A stretch of 64,000 nucleotides of DNA from JAGQIB01 sp041393395 (GTDB taxonomy: Bacteria > ARS69). Shown here piece by piece: positions 9,218 through 17,997 of this stretch. The position numbers and the translations under genes are program-made. Positions within the stretch are counted from its first letter, which is position 1, and each line of letters begins with the position of its first letter. Where the stretch lies: NCBI GenBank assembly GCA_041393395.1, contig JAWKKG010000002.1, forward strand, positions 124,001-188,000, given 5' to 3'. A model generated the notes under the pieces. It saw only the letters and a program-made list of their open reading frames with translations, was not told the DNA's origin and ran no database searches.

Positions 9218-10636
9218 ATGCGCAGATCCAAGATCGTGGCCACCCTGGGGCCGGCGTCCTCGGCGCCCGAGTCCGTGCTCGAGCTCATCCGCTCGGGAGT
9301 CGACGTCTTCCGGCTGAACTACAGCCACGGCCGGCGCGAGGACCATGCGACCGCCGTGCAGGTCATCCGGGAGGCGGCTCGGATCCACGGTCGCGAGATC
9401 GGCATCCTGCAGGATCTGTCGGGGCCGAAGATCCGCACGGGGGCGCTGGAGGGGGAAGACGAGATCCGCTTCGAAGTCGACGAGGAGGTGCGCCTCGTCC
9501 CCGGCGACGGACCGATCCGCCCGGGCGTCCTCACGTCGAACCTGCCGTCCCTGATCGACGACCTGCGCCCCGATCAGCGCGTGCTGCTGCGCGACGGACG
9601 GCTCGAGCTGCGGACGATCGAGCGACGCGGCGAGGAGTTCCTGCTGCGCGTCGTTCGTGGCGGATTACTGAGCGGGCGCGCGGGCATCAATCTGCCCGAG
9701 ACCCGCATCTCCGTTCCGTCGCTCACCGAGAAGGACCGACTCGATCTCGCGCACGGGCTCGAGGTCGGCGTGGACATCGTGGCCCTCTCGTTCGTGCGGA
9801 CCGCCCATGACCTCGAGGAGGCGCGAGCCGCCGCGGCGCCGCGCGAGATCTTCCTGATCGCGAAGATCGAGAAGCCCGAGGCGATCGACAATCTGGACGA
9901 GATCCTCGCCGTGGCCGACGGCGTGATGGTCGCGCGGGGCGATCTCGGCGTGGAGATGCCGGCCGAGAGCGTGCCGGTCCTGCAGAAGCGCATCATCCGC
10001 GCGGCGAACCGGGTGCGCAAGCCCGTCATCACCGCCACCCAGATGCTCGAGTCGATGATCGAGAGTGCCGTGCCCACTCGGGCCGAGGCATCGGACGTGG
10101 CGAACGCGATCTTCGACGGCACCGACGCCGTGATGCTCTCCGGCGAGACGGCCACCGGTCACTATCCGATCGAGGCCGTCCGCACGATGGCTCGTATCGC
10201 GGCGAGCTGCGACAACCCGGACGACTCGCAACAGCGCCGGTTCCGATCCTCCGGCTCGACCCTCACGCCGGCCGAGGCCGTCGCGCGCGCCGCGAGCCGC
10301 GCTGCGGAGGACGTGCGCGCGAAGGCGCTCATCGTGTACACGGAGTCCGGCGCCACCGCACGCCTCCTCTCCTCGCAACGCCCGGGCGTCCCCGTCCTCG
10401 CGCTCGGCCCCGACCCGACCACCGCCCGCCGCCTGCGCCTCTCGTGGGGCGTGTACCCGCGTGTCATGCCGCGGGTCGAGCGACTCGTGGAGATGCTCGA
10501 GATCGGCGAGAAGATTCTCGTGGACGCGGACCAGGTCGCGAACGGTGACCGGGTCGTCGTGGTGTCCGGGAGTACTGCGGCGAACCGCGGGGGGACCAAC
10601 ATGTTGAAGATCCATACCGTCGGGGAGACCTGGTAG
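9218..10636 (+). CDS. pyk: Pyruvate kinase
   Basis: Converts phosphoenolpyruvate and ADP to pyruvate and ATP, the last step of glycolysis. 472 residues, normal for bacterial enzymes. Family motifs are in order: KIVATLGPAS at the N terminus, LNYSHG, GPKIRTG in the A/B junction, the catalytic-lysine segment IAKIEKPEAIDN, the metal/PEP-binding MVARGDLGVEMP, and KPVITATQMLESMI. The C-terminal allosteric domain is present and ends GGTNMLKIHTVG. The ATG at 9218 has a purine-rich GAGGGAGAG site. The gene stands alone, bounded upstream by a hairpin and downstream by repeats; its stop codon touches the first repeat unit at 10636. Confidence 0.95.
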   Translation: MRRSKIVATLGPASSAPESVLELIRSGVDVFRLNYSHGRREDHATAVQVIREAARIHGREIGILQDLSGPKIRTGALEGEDEIRFEVDEEVRLVPGDGPIRPGVLTSNLPSLIDDLRPDQRVLLRDGRLELRTIERRGEEFLLRVVRGGLLSGRAGINLPETRISVPSLTEKDRLDLAHGLEVGVDIVALSFVRTAHDLEEARAAAAPREIFLIAKIEKPEAIDNLDEILAVADGVMVARGDLGVEMPAESVPVLQKRIIRAANRVRKPVITATQMLESMIESAVPTRAEASDVANAIFDGTDAVMLSGETATGHYPIEAVRTMARIAASCDNPDDSQQRRFRSSGSTLTPAEAVARAASRAAEDVRAKALIVYTESGATARLLSSQRPGVPVLALGPDPTTARRLRLSWGVYPRVMPRVERLVEMLEIGEKILVDADQVANGDRVVVVSGSTAANRGGTNMLKIHTVGETW

Positions 10637-10745
10637 GTTTCTGCGCTGTGTCGGCCTCGAGTCGGAGCCCCGGGGGAGTCCTGTTCGCGGGGTTTCTGCG
10701 CTGTGTCGGGCTCGAGTCGGAGCCCCGGGGGAGTCCTGTTCGCGA
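10636..10745 (+). repeat. Two tandem 55-bp repeats after pyk
   Basis: Units 10636-10690 and 10691-10745 differ at only two positions. Each ends with the sequence that forms one arm of the palindromic elements further on (core GGAGTCCTGTTCGCG). They look like solitary or truncated arms of the same element family. Confidence 0.8.
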
Positions 10746-10778
10746 CCGGTTTCGCTCGGTCGTCCCTGACCTCGCTGT

Positions 10779-10943
10779 GTCGTTCTCGATTCGGAGCCCG
10801 GGGGAGCCCTGTTCGCGACCGGTTCGCTCGGCCGTCCATGGCCTCGCTCACCTCGACGCGGCGACGGCTCCACCGTCCGTGGTTCCGCATCGTCGCCGCG
10901 ACGTCGCGAACAGGACTCCCCCGGGCTCCGAATCGAGAACGAC
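10779..10943 (+). repeat. Palindromic element A (MITE-like or structured RNA)
   Basis: 165 bp made of 41-bp terminal inverted repeats (10779-10819 and 10903-10943, one mismatch) around an 83-bp interior. The interior is closely similar to the reverse complement of the element B interior (11272-11354), which has exactly the same length, so the two elements lie in opposite orientation. The interior folds further through GCGGCGAC/GTCGCCGC-type pairs and a GACGG...CCGTC apex. No open reading frame is present, so any mobility would be non-autonomous. Confidence 0.8.
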
Positions 10944-11231
10944 CTGCTTCGGTGAGCCTGGGAGGTTACTCATGCCTCTTGGGCGCACTCGCGTGGGCTT
11001 CGATCCGCTCCTCCAGGCGGTGGCGTTTCCCACCGCGGGTCCTGCCACTGACGGCGGCGAGCTCTCGCCCGCGCTATCGACCTTGCCGAGCATGGGCCGC
11101 GGAACAGTGTCAGAGTCTCGCGTGCCGGCTGTGGCCGCGTGCCGCACTCGGCGCCGCGGTTCGCAGATGGCGCGGAGCCGACGTATCCGCGTCCACGGCG
11201 TCGAACGGATCTCCCGGGCATCAGCAAGCGT

Positions 11232-11394
11232 GTCGGTCTCGGTTCGGGCCTCGGGGAGTCCTGTTCGCGACGCCGCGGCGACTTGGCGGAACCATGGACG
11301 GTGGAGCCGTCGCCGCGACGAGGTGAGCGAGGTCAAGGACGACCGAGCGAACCGGTCGCGAACAGGACTCCCCGAGGCCCGGACCGAGACCGAC
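11232..11394 (-). repeat. Palindromic element B (MITE-like or structured RNA)
   Basis: 163 bp: 40-bp inverted repeats (11232-11271 and 11355-11394, one mismatch) around an 83-bp interior related to element A but inverted. The two arms match each other better than they match the arms of element A, so pairing has been preserved while the sequence changed. Confidence 0.8.
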
Positions 11395-11403
11395 AAGGTG
11401 CAC

Positions 11404-11871
11404 CTACAAAGCGCGCCCCATCTTCCTCACGCGCTCGAAGTGCGCCTTCTCCACCGGCTGCACCGAAAGCCGCATGCCCTTCTTGAGGACCCACATGCCA
11501 TCCAGTGCGGGCTCTTCCTTCATGGCGGCGAGCGACACGACGTCCTCGAACTTCTCCTCGAACGTCACATCCACGAGGAACCAGCGCGGCGCGCTGCGTT
11601 CCGCCTTCGCGTCGAAGTACTTGGACTTGCGATCGAACTGCGTGGGATCCGGGTAGCCGCCCTTTGCCACCTTCGCGATGCCGGCGACGCCGGGCGGGTC
11701 CGCGTTCGAGTGGTGGAACAGGACGAGGTCGCCGGGCTGGATCTCGTCGCGCAGGAAGTTGCGGGCGCGGTAGTTGCGCACGCCGTCCCACGCGGTGGTG
11801 CCGTCGCGCTCGAGGTCGTGGATGGAGTACGTGCCGGGCTCGGACTTCATGAGCCAGTAGCGTCGGGCCAT
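11404..11871 (-). CDS. EVE-domain (PUA-like) protein
   Basis: 155 residues, the usual size for bacterial single-domain EVE proteins. Family features are YWLMKSEPGTYSIHDL at the N terminus, WDGVRNYRARNFLRDEIQPGDLVLFHHSN, and GIAKV in the following strand. EVE domains belong to the PUA/ASCH/YTH fold and bind modified nucleic-acid bases, or in the human relative THYN1 modified cytosine; the role of stand-alone bacterial members is not settled. The ATG at 11871 has a strong AGGAGG site; an upstream in-frame ATG at 11970 would add an Arg/Pro-rich tail and is rejected. It converges on pyk with the repeats between them. Confidence 0.88.
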   Translation of the reverse strand: MARRYWLMKSEPGTYSIHDLERDGTTAWDGVRNYRARNFLRDEIQPGDLVLFHHSNADPPGVAGIAKVAKGGYPDPTQFDRKSKYFDAKAERSAPRWFLVDVTFEEKFEDVVSLAAMKEEPALDGMWVLKKGMRLSVQPVEKAHFERVRKMGRAL

Positions 11872-12041
11872 GGGAATCCTCCTTGCGGCCACCGAGAGTA
11901 CCCAGCGGGCCGGGGAGGGGGCCAGTCGAGAAGGGGCCCGGGGCCGCGTCGATCGCGCGGCGGTCGGCACGCACCGGGATTCGCTCCCGAGTTCCGGAAC
12001 GTCCGGTCCGGAAAGGCCACACCTTCTCGGGCCGGGTCGCC

Positions 12042-12070
12042 TTGACCGGGGAGCGCGCGGTGGCTAACGT
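12042..12070 (+). promoter_or_regulatory. Sigma70-type promoter for the radical SAM gene
   Basis: TTGACC (12042-12047), a 17-bp spacer and TAACGT (12065-12070). Predicted leader of about 33 nt before the TTG start at 12110. Confidence 0.6.
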
Positions 12071-12109
12071 CGAATTCCGCCGCCACGCCCCGCGGCCCGG
12101 AGGCCTCCC

Positions 12110-14800
12110 TTGAACATCGAAGCCCTGCTGCTGGAAGAGATCCTTCCGCGCGTGGAGAAACCGAGCCGGTACCTCGGGAACGAGCTGAACGCGGTCCGCA
12201 AGGCGCCGGCGCCCGGCGACCTGCGGTTCGCGCTCGCGTTCCCGGATCTGTACGACGTCGGGCTCTCGAACCTCGGCATCCTGATCCTGTACCGGATCCT
12301 GAACTCGATGCCGGGCGTCGTCGCGGAACGCACCTACGCACCGGGCATCGACCTCGAGGCGCAGATGCGCGGGCGCGGCGTGCCGATGTTCTCGTGGGAG
12401 AGCAAGACACCGCTGTCCGAGTTCGACGCGATCGGCTTCTCGATCCAGTACGAGCTCGCGGCCACGAACATCCTCACCATGCTCGACCTCTCCGGGATCC
12501 CGTTCCGGGCCGAGGACCGCGGCGACTCGCATCCGATCGTGTTCGCGGGCGGCCCGTGCGTGTACCACCCGGAGCCGTACTCGCGATTCGTCGACGCCTT
12601 CGTGATCGGTGACGGCGAAGACGCGATCATCGGCGTGGCGAACGTGCTGCTCGGCACGAAGGGACGCCCGCGGCACGAGCGGCTGGAGGCACTCACCGAG
12701 ATCCCCGGCGTGTACGTCCCGCTGCTGTATCCCACGGTGCGTGGCGCCGATGGCACGATCCTGCCCGACCCGAACGGTCCGCGCATCCGCAAGGCGATGG
12801 TGCGAGACATGAACACGGCACCGTTCCCCACGGACTATGTGGTGCCGTACACGCAGCAGGTGCATGACCGCGTCTCCATGGAGGTGCTGCGCGGCTGCAC
12901 CCAGGGCTGCCGGTTCTGTCAGGCGGGCATGACCTACCGGCCCGTGCGCGAGCGCAGCCTCGAGACGGTCCAGTCGCTGCTGCAGGAGACGATCAAGAAG
13001 ACCGGCTACGACGAGATCTCGCTCTCGAGTCTCTCGACCTGCGACTACTCCAAGGTGAACCACCTCGTGGAGAATTCCGTGCAGGCGCTGACTCCACTCG
13101 GGGTCGGGGTCACGCTGCCGTCGCTGCGCACGGATTCGTTCTCGGTGGACCTCTCGGACATGGTCGCCACCGCGAAGAAGTCCGGCATCACGTTCGCGCC
13201 CGAGGCGGCCACCCCGCGCCTGCGCGCGCTGATCGACAAGTGGATTCCGGATGAGGAGCTGATCGAGACCACCGGCTCCGTGTTCGCGCGCGGCTGGAAC
13301 AAGGTGAAGCTGTACTTCATGATCGGTCACCCCACGGAGACCGACGAGGACGTGACGGCGATCGGCCACCTCGCGCGCCGCGTGCTCGCAGAGGGACGCA
13401 AGCACCATGCGGGCGCGGGAGTGAACGTCGGCGTGTCGACGTTCGTGCCGAAGCCGTTCACGCCGTTCCAGTGGGAGCGCCAGATCGACATCGAGGAGAC
13501 CCGGCACAAGCAGGCGATCCTCCGCGAGCTGCTGAACGTGCGCGGCATCCGCTTCCGCCCGCACGAGGCGGAGAACAGCTGGCTCGAAGGGATCGTGTCG
13601 CGCGGCGACCGGAGCGTGGGCGAGCTGTTCGAGCTGGCCTGGCGGGAGGGCTGCCGCCTCGACGGCTGGTCGGAGCACTTCGAGTTCGGCAAGTGGGAAC
13701 GCGCGATCGAGAAGTGGGGGCAGGATCCGAAGCACCTGCTGCGCGAGCGCGACGTGACGGAGCCGCTTCCCTGGGATCACATCGACATCCTGATCGAGAA
13801 GGCGTTCCTCGCGAAGGATCTCGAGAAGGCGAAGACCGCGGCGCTCGAGGCGGCGCTCACGTCGGACTGCCGCAACGGCTGCCACGTGTGCGGCGTGATC
13901 CACGAGGAGAAGGCCGCCTGCGCGACCATGATCAAGACGTACAAGCGTGGTCGTCGCGAGGAGGCGAACTGGACGCCGAAGCCGCCGCCCGAGACGATCT
14001 GGGACAAGCCGGACGTCGCGCGGATGCGGTTCCGCTTCGCGAAGAACCGCGAGGTCCGTCTGCTCTCGCACCTCGAGCTGCAGTCGGCGATCCAGCGCAC
14101 GCTGCGACGCGCCGAGGTGCCGGCCGCGTACTCGCAGGGATTCAACCCGCACATGAAGCTCGCGTTCGGCGATGCGTTGCCGGTCGGCATGTCGAGTGAC
14201 GCGGAGTACGGCGACGTGAAGCTGCGCGCGGAGATGGACGCCGAGGAGTTCGTGCGTCGCGTGAACGAGGTGCGCCCGGCGGGACTCGTCTTCTCGGCCG
14301 CGACGCGCATCGAACGGGACGCGCCGTCGCTCACCTCGAAGGTCGCGGCCGCCCGGTACCACGTGGGCCTCGGCCGCCTCGATCTCGACCCGGATCAGGT
14401 GCGCGAGCGCGTGGCGGCCCTGATGGCGGCCGACGAGTGGGTCGTGGAGAAGCGCGTGAAGAAGAAGCGTCACGACAAGGTCACCCGCTTCGACCTGCGC
14501 GAGCTCGTGAAGGAGCTCGACGTCGTGGAGAACGGAGAGCTCGCGCTGAACGCGTGCCTCGGTCGCCGCGGCGGCAACCTCGGCCGACCCAAGGAGCTCC
14601 TGCAGGCCCTGTTCGAGCTCGACGCGGATCGTCTCCTGGATGCCTCCGTCCACAAGATCGATTCGTACGTGGAGTTCGACGGCGCGCTCGTGTCGGTCGG
14701 TTCCGGCTGGTCGGGAACCGGACGGTTCGATCCGTTCACGGCCGGCCGGCGTGGGCGGAATCCGGCGGGACGTCGCGACTCGTCGGCGGTCACGGCGTGA
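12110..14800 (+). CDS. Fused radical SAM (TIGR03960-type) and DUF2344 protein
   Basis: 896 residues from a TTG start that follows GGAGG. The N-terminal part (about 1-200) resembles a B12-binding-like domain that lacks the cobalamin signature. The radical SAM core follows, with the 4Fe-4S cluster motif RGCTQGCRFCQAG near residue 262. A Cys-rich linker, DCRNGCHVCG, lies near 585. The C-terminal third (from about 637) is a DUF2344 domain starting MRFRFAKNREVRLLSHLEL. Bacteria encode these parts either fused or as two neighbouring genes, often next to ribosome or RNase E/G genes, and the chemistry is not established to my knowledge. Overlaps the next gene by 4 bp. Confidence 0.88.
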   Translation: MNIEALLLEEILPRVEKPSRYLGNELNAVRKAPAPGDLRFALAFPDLYDVGLSNLGILILYRILNSMPGVVAERTYAPGIDLEAQMRGRGVPMFSWESKTPLSEFDAIGFSIQYELAATNILTMLDLSGIPFRAEDRGDSHPIVFAGGPCVYHPEPYSRFVDAFVIGDGEDAIIGVANVLLGTKGRPRHERLEALTEIPGVYVPLLYPTVRGADGTILPDPNGPRIRKAMVRDMNTAPFPTDYVVPYTQQVHDRVSMEVLRGCTQGCRFCQAGMTYRPVRERSLETVQSLLQETIKKTGYDEISLSSLSTCDYSKVNHLVENSVQALTPLGVGVTLPSLRTDSFSVDLSDMVATAKKSGITFAPEAATPRLRALIDKWIPDEELIETTGSVFARGWNKVKLYFMIGHPTETDEDVTAIGHLARRVLAEGRKHHAGAGVNVGVSTFVPKPFTPFQWERQIDIEETRHKQAILRELLNVRGIRFRPHEAENSWLEGIVSRGDRSVGELFELAWREGCRLDGWSEHFEFGKWERAIEKWGQDPKHLLRERDVTEPLPWDHIDILIEKAFLAKDLEKAKTAALEAALTSDCRNGCHVCGVIHEEKAACATMIKTYKRGRREEANWTPKPPPETIWDKPDVARMRFRFAKNREVRLLSHLELQSAIQRTLRRAEVPAAYSQGFNPHMKLAFGDALPVGMSSDAEYGDVKLRAEMDAEEFVRRVNEVRPAGLVFSAATRIERDAPSLTSKVAAARYHVGLGRLDLDPDQVRERVAALMAADEWVVEKRVKKKRHDKVTRFDLRELVKELDVVENGELALNACLGRRGGNLGRPKELLQALFELDADRLLDASVHKIDSYVEFDGALVSVGSGWSGTGRFDPFTAGRRGRNPAGRRDSSAVTA

Positions 14801-15282
14801 GCGAGCTCGCCGCCGGCACGAAGGCGCCGGCGTTCTCGCTGCCGGGGCTGGGCGGCGGCAACGTCGGCGTGCCGACCGGGGCGTCGCTCACGTGCCTCGT
14901 CGTGTTCAAGTCCTCGTGTCCGACCTGCCGGTGGGCGCTGCCGTACTTCCAGGCGCTGCACGCGGGCACGAAGAACGGTCCGCTCGCGGTGATAGGAATC
15001 GCGGAGGACGAGCCGGCCGACGCGCGCGCGCTGGCCGACGATCTCTCGCTCGACTTTCCGATCGCGCTCGAGGGCGAACCGTGGGCCACGTCCGAGGCTT
15101 ACGAGTGCATCACGGTGCCCACGATGTTCCTGCTGGACGGCGACGACCGCGTGATCCTCACGTCGCCGGGCTTCGCGCGCGACGACATGATCGAGGTCGC
15201 GCGCCGGACGGCGGAGATCGCGGGGGGCGATCCGTTCGATCCGTTCGGTGGGAAGGACATGCCGCCGTTCCGCCCCGGCTGA
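14797..15282 (+). CDS. Thioredoxin-fold redoxin with CPTC active site
   Basis: 161 residues of the AhpC/TSA-TlpA superfamily. KAPAFSLPGLGG is the usual redoxin entry, and FKSSCPTCRWALPYF carries a CxxC pair in the place of the thioredoxin active site. ITVPTMFLLDGDDRV provides the cis-Pro loop. There is no signal peptide or membrane anchor, so it is probably a cytoplasmic thiol-disulfide or peroxide-reducing enzyme. The GTG start at 14797 overlaps the stop codon of the radical SAM gene, which argues for translational coupling and perhaps a role in keeping that enzyme's cysteines reduced (inference). Confidence 0.8.
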   Translation: MSELAAGTKAPAFSLPGLGGGNVGVPTGASLTCLVVFKSSCPTCRWALPYFQALHAGTKNGPLAVIGIAEDEPADARALADDLSLDFPIALEGEPWATSEAYECITVPTMFLLDGDDRVILTSPGFARDDMIEVARRTAEIAGGDPFDPFGGKDMPPFRPG

Positions 15283-15319
15283 ACGTCGCGCAATCTCGCG
15301 CCGTGAGCGCGCCGCATTC

Positions 15320-16039
15320 CTAGAGCCAGGGCGACGCGAGCAGACGGATCGCCAGGATCACGAGCGCGATCCGGAACAGCGCGCGAAACGTCCGCTCCGG
15401 CAGCCGGTGCAGCAGTCGCGTGCCGAGCCACGTCCCCGCGATCACGCACGCGAGCAGCGGCAGGATGAGTCCGAGCTCGCCCCGGTAGTCGAATCCGATC
15501 GAGAGAAACGCCGGGATCTTGAGGAAATGCCCGAACGTCTGGATCACCGCCTTCGTGGCGACGATCTCCTTGCGATCGAGATCGTCGCGCAGGAAGAACG
15601 CCGCGAGGTACGGACCCGCGGCGCCGATCGTGATCGTGAGGAAGCCGCCGCCGATCCCGGCCGGGACGTACGCCGCGAGCGGGAAGCGCAGGCGCTTCGG
15701 ACGGAAGCGATCCCAGAGCAGGAACGAGAGCACGAGCGCGCCGATCGCCGGCCGGAACCACGGAATGCCGCCGTCTCGGTAGAGCTGGAGCCCGAGCCAC
15801 GCGCCGACGATCATCGCGGGCGCGTACGCGAGAACGATCGGGCGGTTCGTGTGGCGCAGCAGCGTGAGCGCGCGCGATGCGTTGCTCGCGAGCTGCACGA
15901 CTCCGTGCACCGGAACCACGACCCCGATCGGCAGCACGGCGGCCATCGCGGCGAGGAGGACGATGCCTCCCCCCATGCCCAGGACCCCGGAGAGGGCGGC
16001 GGACAGGAGGGCCACGGGGGCGAGGAAGGCGAGCGGCAA
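15320..16039 (-). CDS. TSUP (TauE/SafE) family membrane permease
   Basis: 239 residues from a TTG start with GGAGG 6 bp upstream; the open frame extends to 16315, but that extension is low-complexity and Arg-rich. About seven or eight hydrophobic segments are visible, with the two internal family repeats: GVLGMGGGIVLLAAMAAVLP near the N terminus and GIGGGFLTITIGAAGPYLA in the middle. The TauE/SafE family moves sulfite, sulfoacetate or other small anions across the inner membrane. The substrate cannot be deduced here. It converges with the redoxin gene and is divergent from the metal-efflux operon. Confidence 0.85.
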   Translation of the reverse strand: MPLAFLAPVALLSAALSGVLGMGGGIVLLAAMAAVLPIGVVVPVHGVVQLASNASRALTLLRHTNRPIVLAYAPAMIVGAWLGLQLYRDGGIPWFRPAIGALVLSFLLWDRFRPKRLRFPLAAYVPAGIGGGFLTITIGAAGPYLAAFFLRDDLDRKEIVATKAVIQTFGHFLKIPAFLSIGFDYRGELGLILPLLACVIAGTWLGTRLLHRLPERTFRALFRIALVILAIRLLASPWL

Positions 16040-16128
16040 GCGGGACCTCCGGGGACGGCCACGGGAGCCCAGGCGCGGGCAGAGCGGACCGTAGCCAGCC
16101 GTTTCGCCGCCGTCGAGTCCCGGGGCGG

Positions 16129-16157
16129 TTGACCCACCGTCCCCGGCGGCCGATATT
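16129..16157 (+). promoter_or_regulatory. Promoter abutting the metal-efflux operon start (leaderless)
   Basis: TTGACC (16129-16134), a 17-bp spacer and GATATT (16152-16157). The ATG of the first gene is at 16164, only 7 bp past the -10, so transcription should begin at or next to the start codon. No ribosome site is present between them. Confidence 0.6.
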
Positions 16158-16163
16158 CCACCC

Positions 16164-16601
16164 ATGCGGACGTTTCTCGCTTCGAGCGGCCCTCGGGTCG
16201 CGCTCGACCGGATCCTGCGGGTGTTCCTCGCGGTCCTCGTGGCCCTGCCGCTGGGGGCCGGCGGGATCTGCTGCTGCCTGTTCGAGAAGCCGGTCCAGTC
16301 GCCGGAGGTCGCCACCGCGCGGCCGTCCTGCTGCGCGGCCGCCGAGAGCCCCGCGTCCCCGGATGAGCCCTCGAAGGATGAGGACTGTCATTGCCCGGCC
16401 CGCGAACTGGCCGAGGCCCCGTCTTCGAGCTCGCCGCCGGAGCTCGTGACGCCCGGCCCGACCGGACTCCTCGCGCTCGCGGCGGTGCCCGCCGTCGGCG
16501 CGCTCCTGCCCGAGTCCCCGGTCCGGTCCGCGCGCGCCCCGGACCCGCCCCCCGGCAGATCCGGGCGGATGCACGTCCGCCTCGCTGTATTCCGCTGCTG
16601 A
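16164..16601 (+). CDS. Small Cys-rich exported protein at the head of the metal-efflux operon
   Basis: 145 residues that I cannot place in a named family. A membrane or signal segment (about 18-36, RVFLAVLVALPLGAGG) is followed directly by a cysteine cluster ICCCLFEKP, then SCCAAAE and DEDCHCPARE: eight cysteines and a His within 60 residues. The rest is Pro/Ala/Ser-rich with a second hydrophobic stretch (LLALAAVPAVGALLP). The clustered Cys/His residues and the position before TolC/CusB/CusA genes suggest periplasmic binding of soft metal ions. Small Cys-rich proteins of this kind sit at the head of other heavy-metal efflux operons. No ribosome site precedes it. Confidence 0.65.
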   Translation: MRTFLASSGPRVALDRILRVFLAVLVALPLGAGGICCCLFEKPVQSPEVATARPSCCAAAESPASPDEPSKDEDCHCPARELAEAPSSSSPPELVTPGPTGLLALAAVPAVGALLPESPVRSARAPDPPPGRSGRMHVRLAVFRC

Positions 16602-16698
16602 TTCCTCTCTCGATTCGATCGTGATTCGCGGCGGGCGACGTCCGCCCGCCGGATGACGTGTCGTCCGCCTTCGCGCGGACTCGAGAGAGGAGATTTCG

Positions 16699-17997
16699 AT
16701 GAAACGCTCCCGCGGCCTCGCGGCCGCCGTCGTGCTCGGCGCGACGCTGGCGTCGCCGCCCGCGATCCGGGCCGACGCGACGTCGACGTCGGGTCCGGCC
16801 TCGCCCGCCCTCGCGGACTATCTGCAAGCGGCCGAGGCGAACAATCCCGCCCTCGCGGCCGCGCGCCATGCGACCGACGCCGACGTCGCGACCGTCGCGC
16901 GCGCCGGATCGTGGCCCGATCCGCAGCTCTCGGTCGGCTGGTTTCTCTCGCCGGTCGAGACGCGGGTGGGACCGCAGGAGCAACGTCTTGCGCTGCGCCA
17001 GCGCTTGCCGTGGGCGCGCGGGACGGCGCGCGAGGCGGCGGCCCGCACCGCCGACGTTTCCCGCGCGCGTGCGGAGGAGATCCGCGCCACGCTCCGCCGC
17101 GACGTCGCGCAGGCGTGGTGGGACGCCTACCTCCTCGAGCGCACGATCGCGATCACGTCGCGCAACCTCGAGCTCGTGGTCGACCTGGAGCGAGTGGTGC
17201 GCGAGAAGTACCGGACCGGTGAGGCGGGGCGACTCGATCTCGGCCGGGCGCACATCGAGCTCGGTCGCGTGGAGGACCGCGTGCGCGGGCTCCGGGATCG
17301 CGTGCCCGCGGTGCGCGCGCGTCTCGCGTCGCTGCTCTCGCTCCCGGACGGTTCGTCGCTGCCGCTGCCGGTCGATGCGGACTCCGTGCCGTCGGCGCCG
17401 TCCTCCGATCGCGTCACCGCGCAGGTCGGACCGGCCGCCCCCCGTCTCGCCACCGCCGACGCGCGCGTGGAAGAGGCCGGCGCGAGGCGCGCGCTCGCCG
17501 GGCGCGCGTCCTGGCCGGACCTGATGCTCGGAGTGGAGTGGATCCGCACCGGCGACGCGCGCGCCGCGAACGTCGCCGGCAGCGGCGACGATCCGTGGGT
17601 CGTGAGCGTGACCGCGGATCTCCCGATCTTCCGCGGGAAGATCCGCGGCGCGGTCGAGGAGGCCGAGGCGCGCGAGGCCGCGACGCGCTCCGAACGCCGG
17701 CGCACGGAGGACGAACTCCGCGCGGCGGCCGAGAGCGCGCGCGTGGACTGGGCCGACGCGGATCGCCGGATCGCGCTCTACCGCGACGGGCTCGTGCCGG
17801 AGGCCGCGGACTCGCGCGAAGCCGCATTCGCGGCGTACCGGGCCGGCGACGCGACGTTCCTGGACCTCGTGGACGCGGAGCGCCTGCTGCTCGAGCTGTC
17901 CATCGAGGAGGAGCGCGCGCGGGCCGACCGCGGTCGCGCGGCGGCCGCTCTGGAATTCGTGACGGGCCGGGACTGGACCGGGGAGGGGATCCGATGA
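16699..17997 (+). CDS. TolC-family outer-membrane efflux protein (CusC/CzcC-like)
   Basis: 432 residues with a signal peptide (1-25). It has the internal duplication of TolC proteins: long coiled-coil helices around residues 100-210 and 310-420, with beta segments such as DPQLSVGW and WPDLMLGVEW that contribute strands to the trimeric barrel. It would form the outer-membrane exit duct of the RND pump encoded just downstream. AGAGAGGAGA precedes the ATG. The gene overlaps the adaptor gene by 4 bp (ATGA), so the two are translationally coupled. Confidence 0.9.
   Translation: MKRSRGLAAAVVLGATLASPPAIRADATSTSGPASPALADYLQAAEANNPALAAARHATDADVATVARAGSWPDPQLSVGWFLSPVETRVGPQEQRLALRQRLPWARGTAREAAARTADVSRARAEEIRATLRRDVAQAWWDAYLLERTIAITSRNLELVVDLERVVREKYRTGEAGRLDLGRAHIELGRVEDRVRGLRDRVPAVRARLASLLSLPDGSSLPLPVDADSVPSAPSSDRVTAQVGPAAPRLATADARVEEAGARRALAGRASWPDLMLGVEWIRTGDARAANVAGSGDDPWVVSVTADLPIFRGKIRGAVEEAEAREAATRSERRRTEDELRAAAESARVDWADADRRIALYRDGLVPEAADSREAAFAAYRAGDATFLDLVDAERLLLELSIEEERARADRGRAAAALEFVTGRDWTGEGIR

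Larger units (their letters stand above)
10637..11403. other. Repeat-filled intergenic region between pyk and the EVE gene
   Basis: 767 bp with no credible coding frame. It holds two 55-bp tandem units, palindromic element A (10779-10943), a 288-bp stretch (10944-11231) in which I see neither a gene nor a repeat, and palindromic element B (11232-11394), which ends 9 bp from the stop codon of the EVE gene. Confidence 0.7.

Noticed and set aside
10636..11394. CRISPR array
   Set aside because: The repeats are few, irregularly spaced and partly inverted, there are no uniform spacers, and no cas genes are nearby.
10779..11394. Retron msr/msd RNA
   Set aside because: The elements are structured and inverted, but no reverse transcriptase gene lies in the window.
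10648..12045. Long open frames running through the palindromic elements
   Set aside because: They read through repeats and antisense of the EVE gene and have no protein-like composition.
11333..14653. A 1106-codon minus-strand frame opposite the radical SAM gene
   Set aside because: Low-complexity shadow; the plus-strand frame carries the Fe-S motif and clear family sequence.
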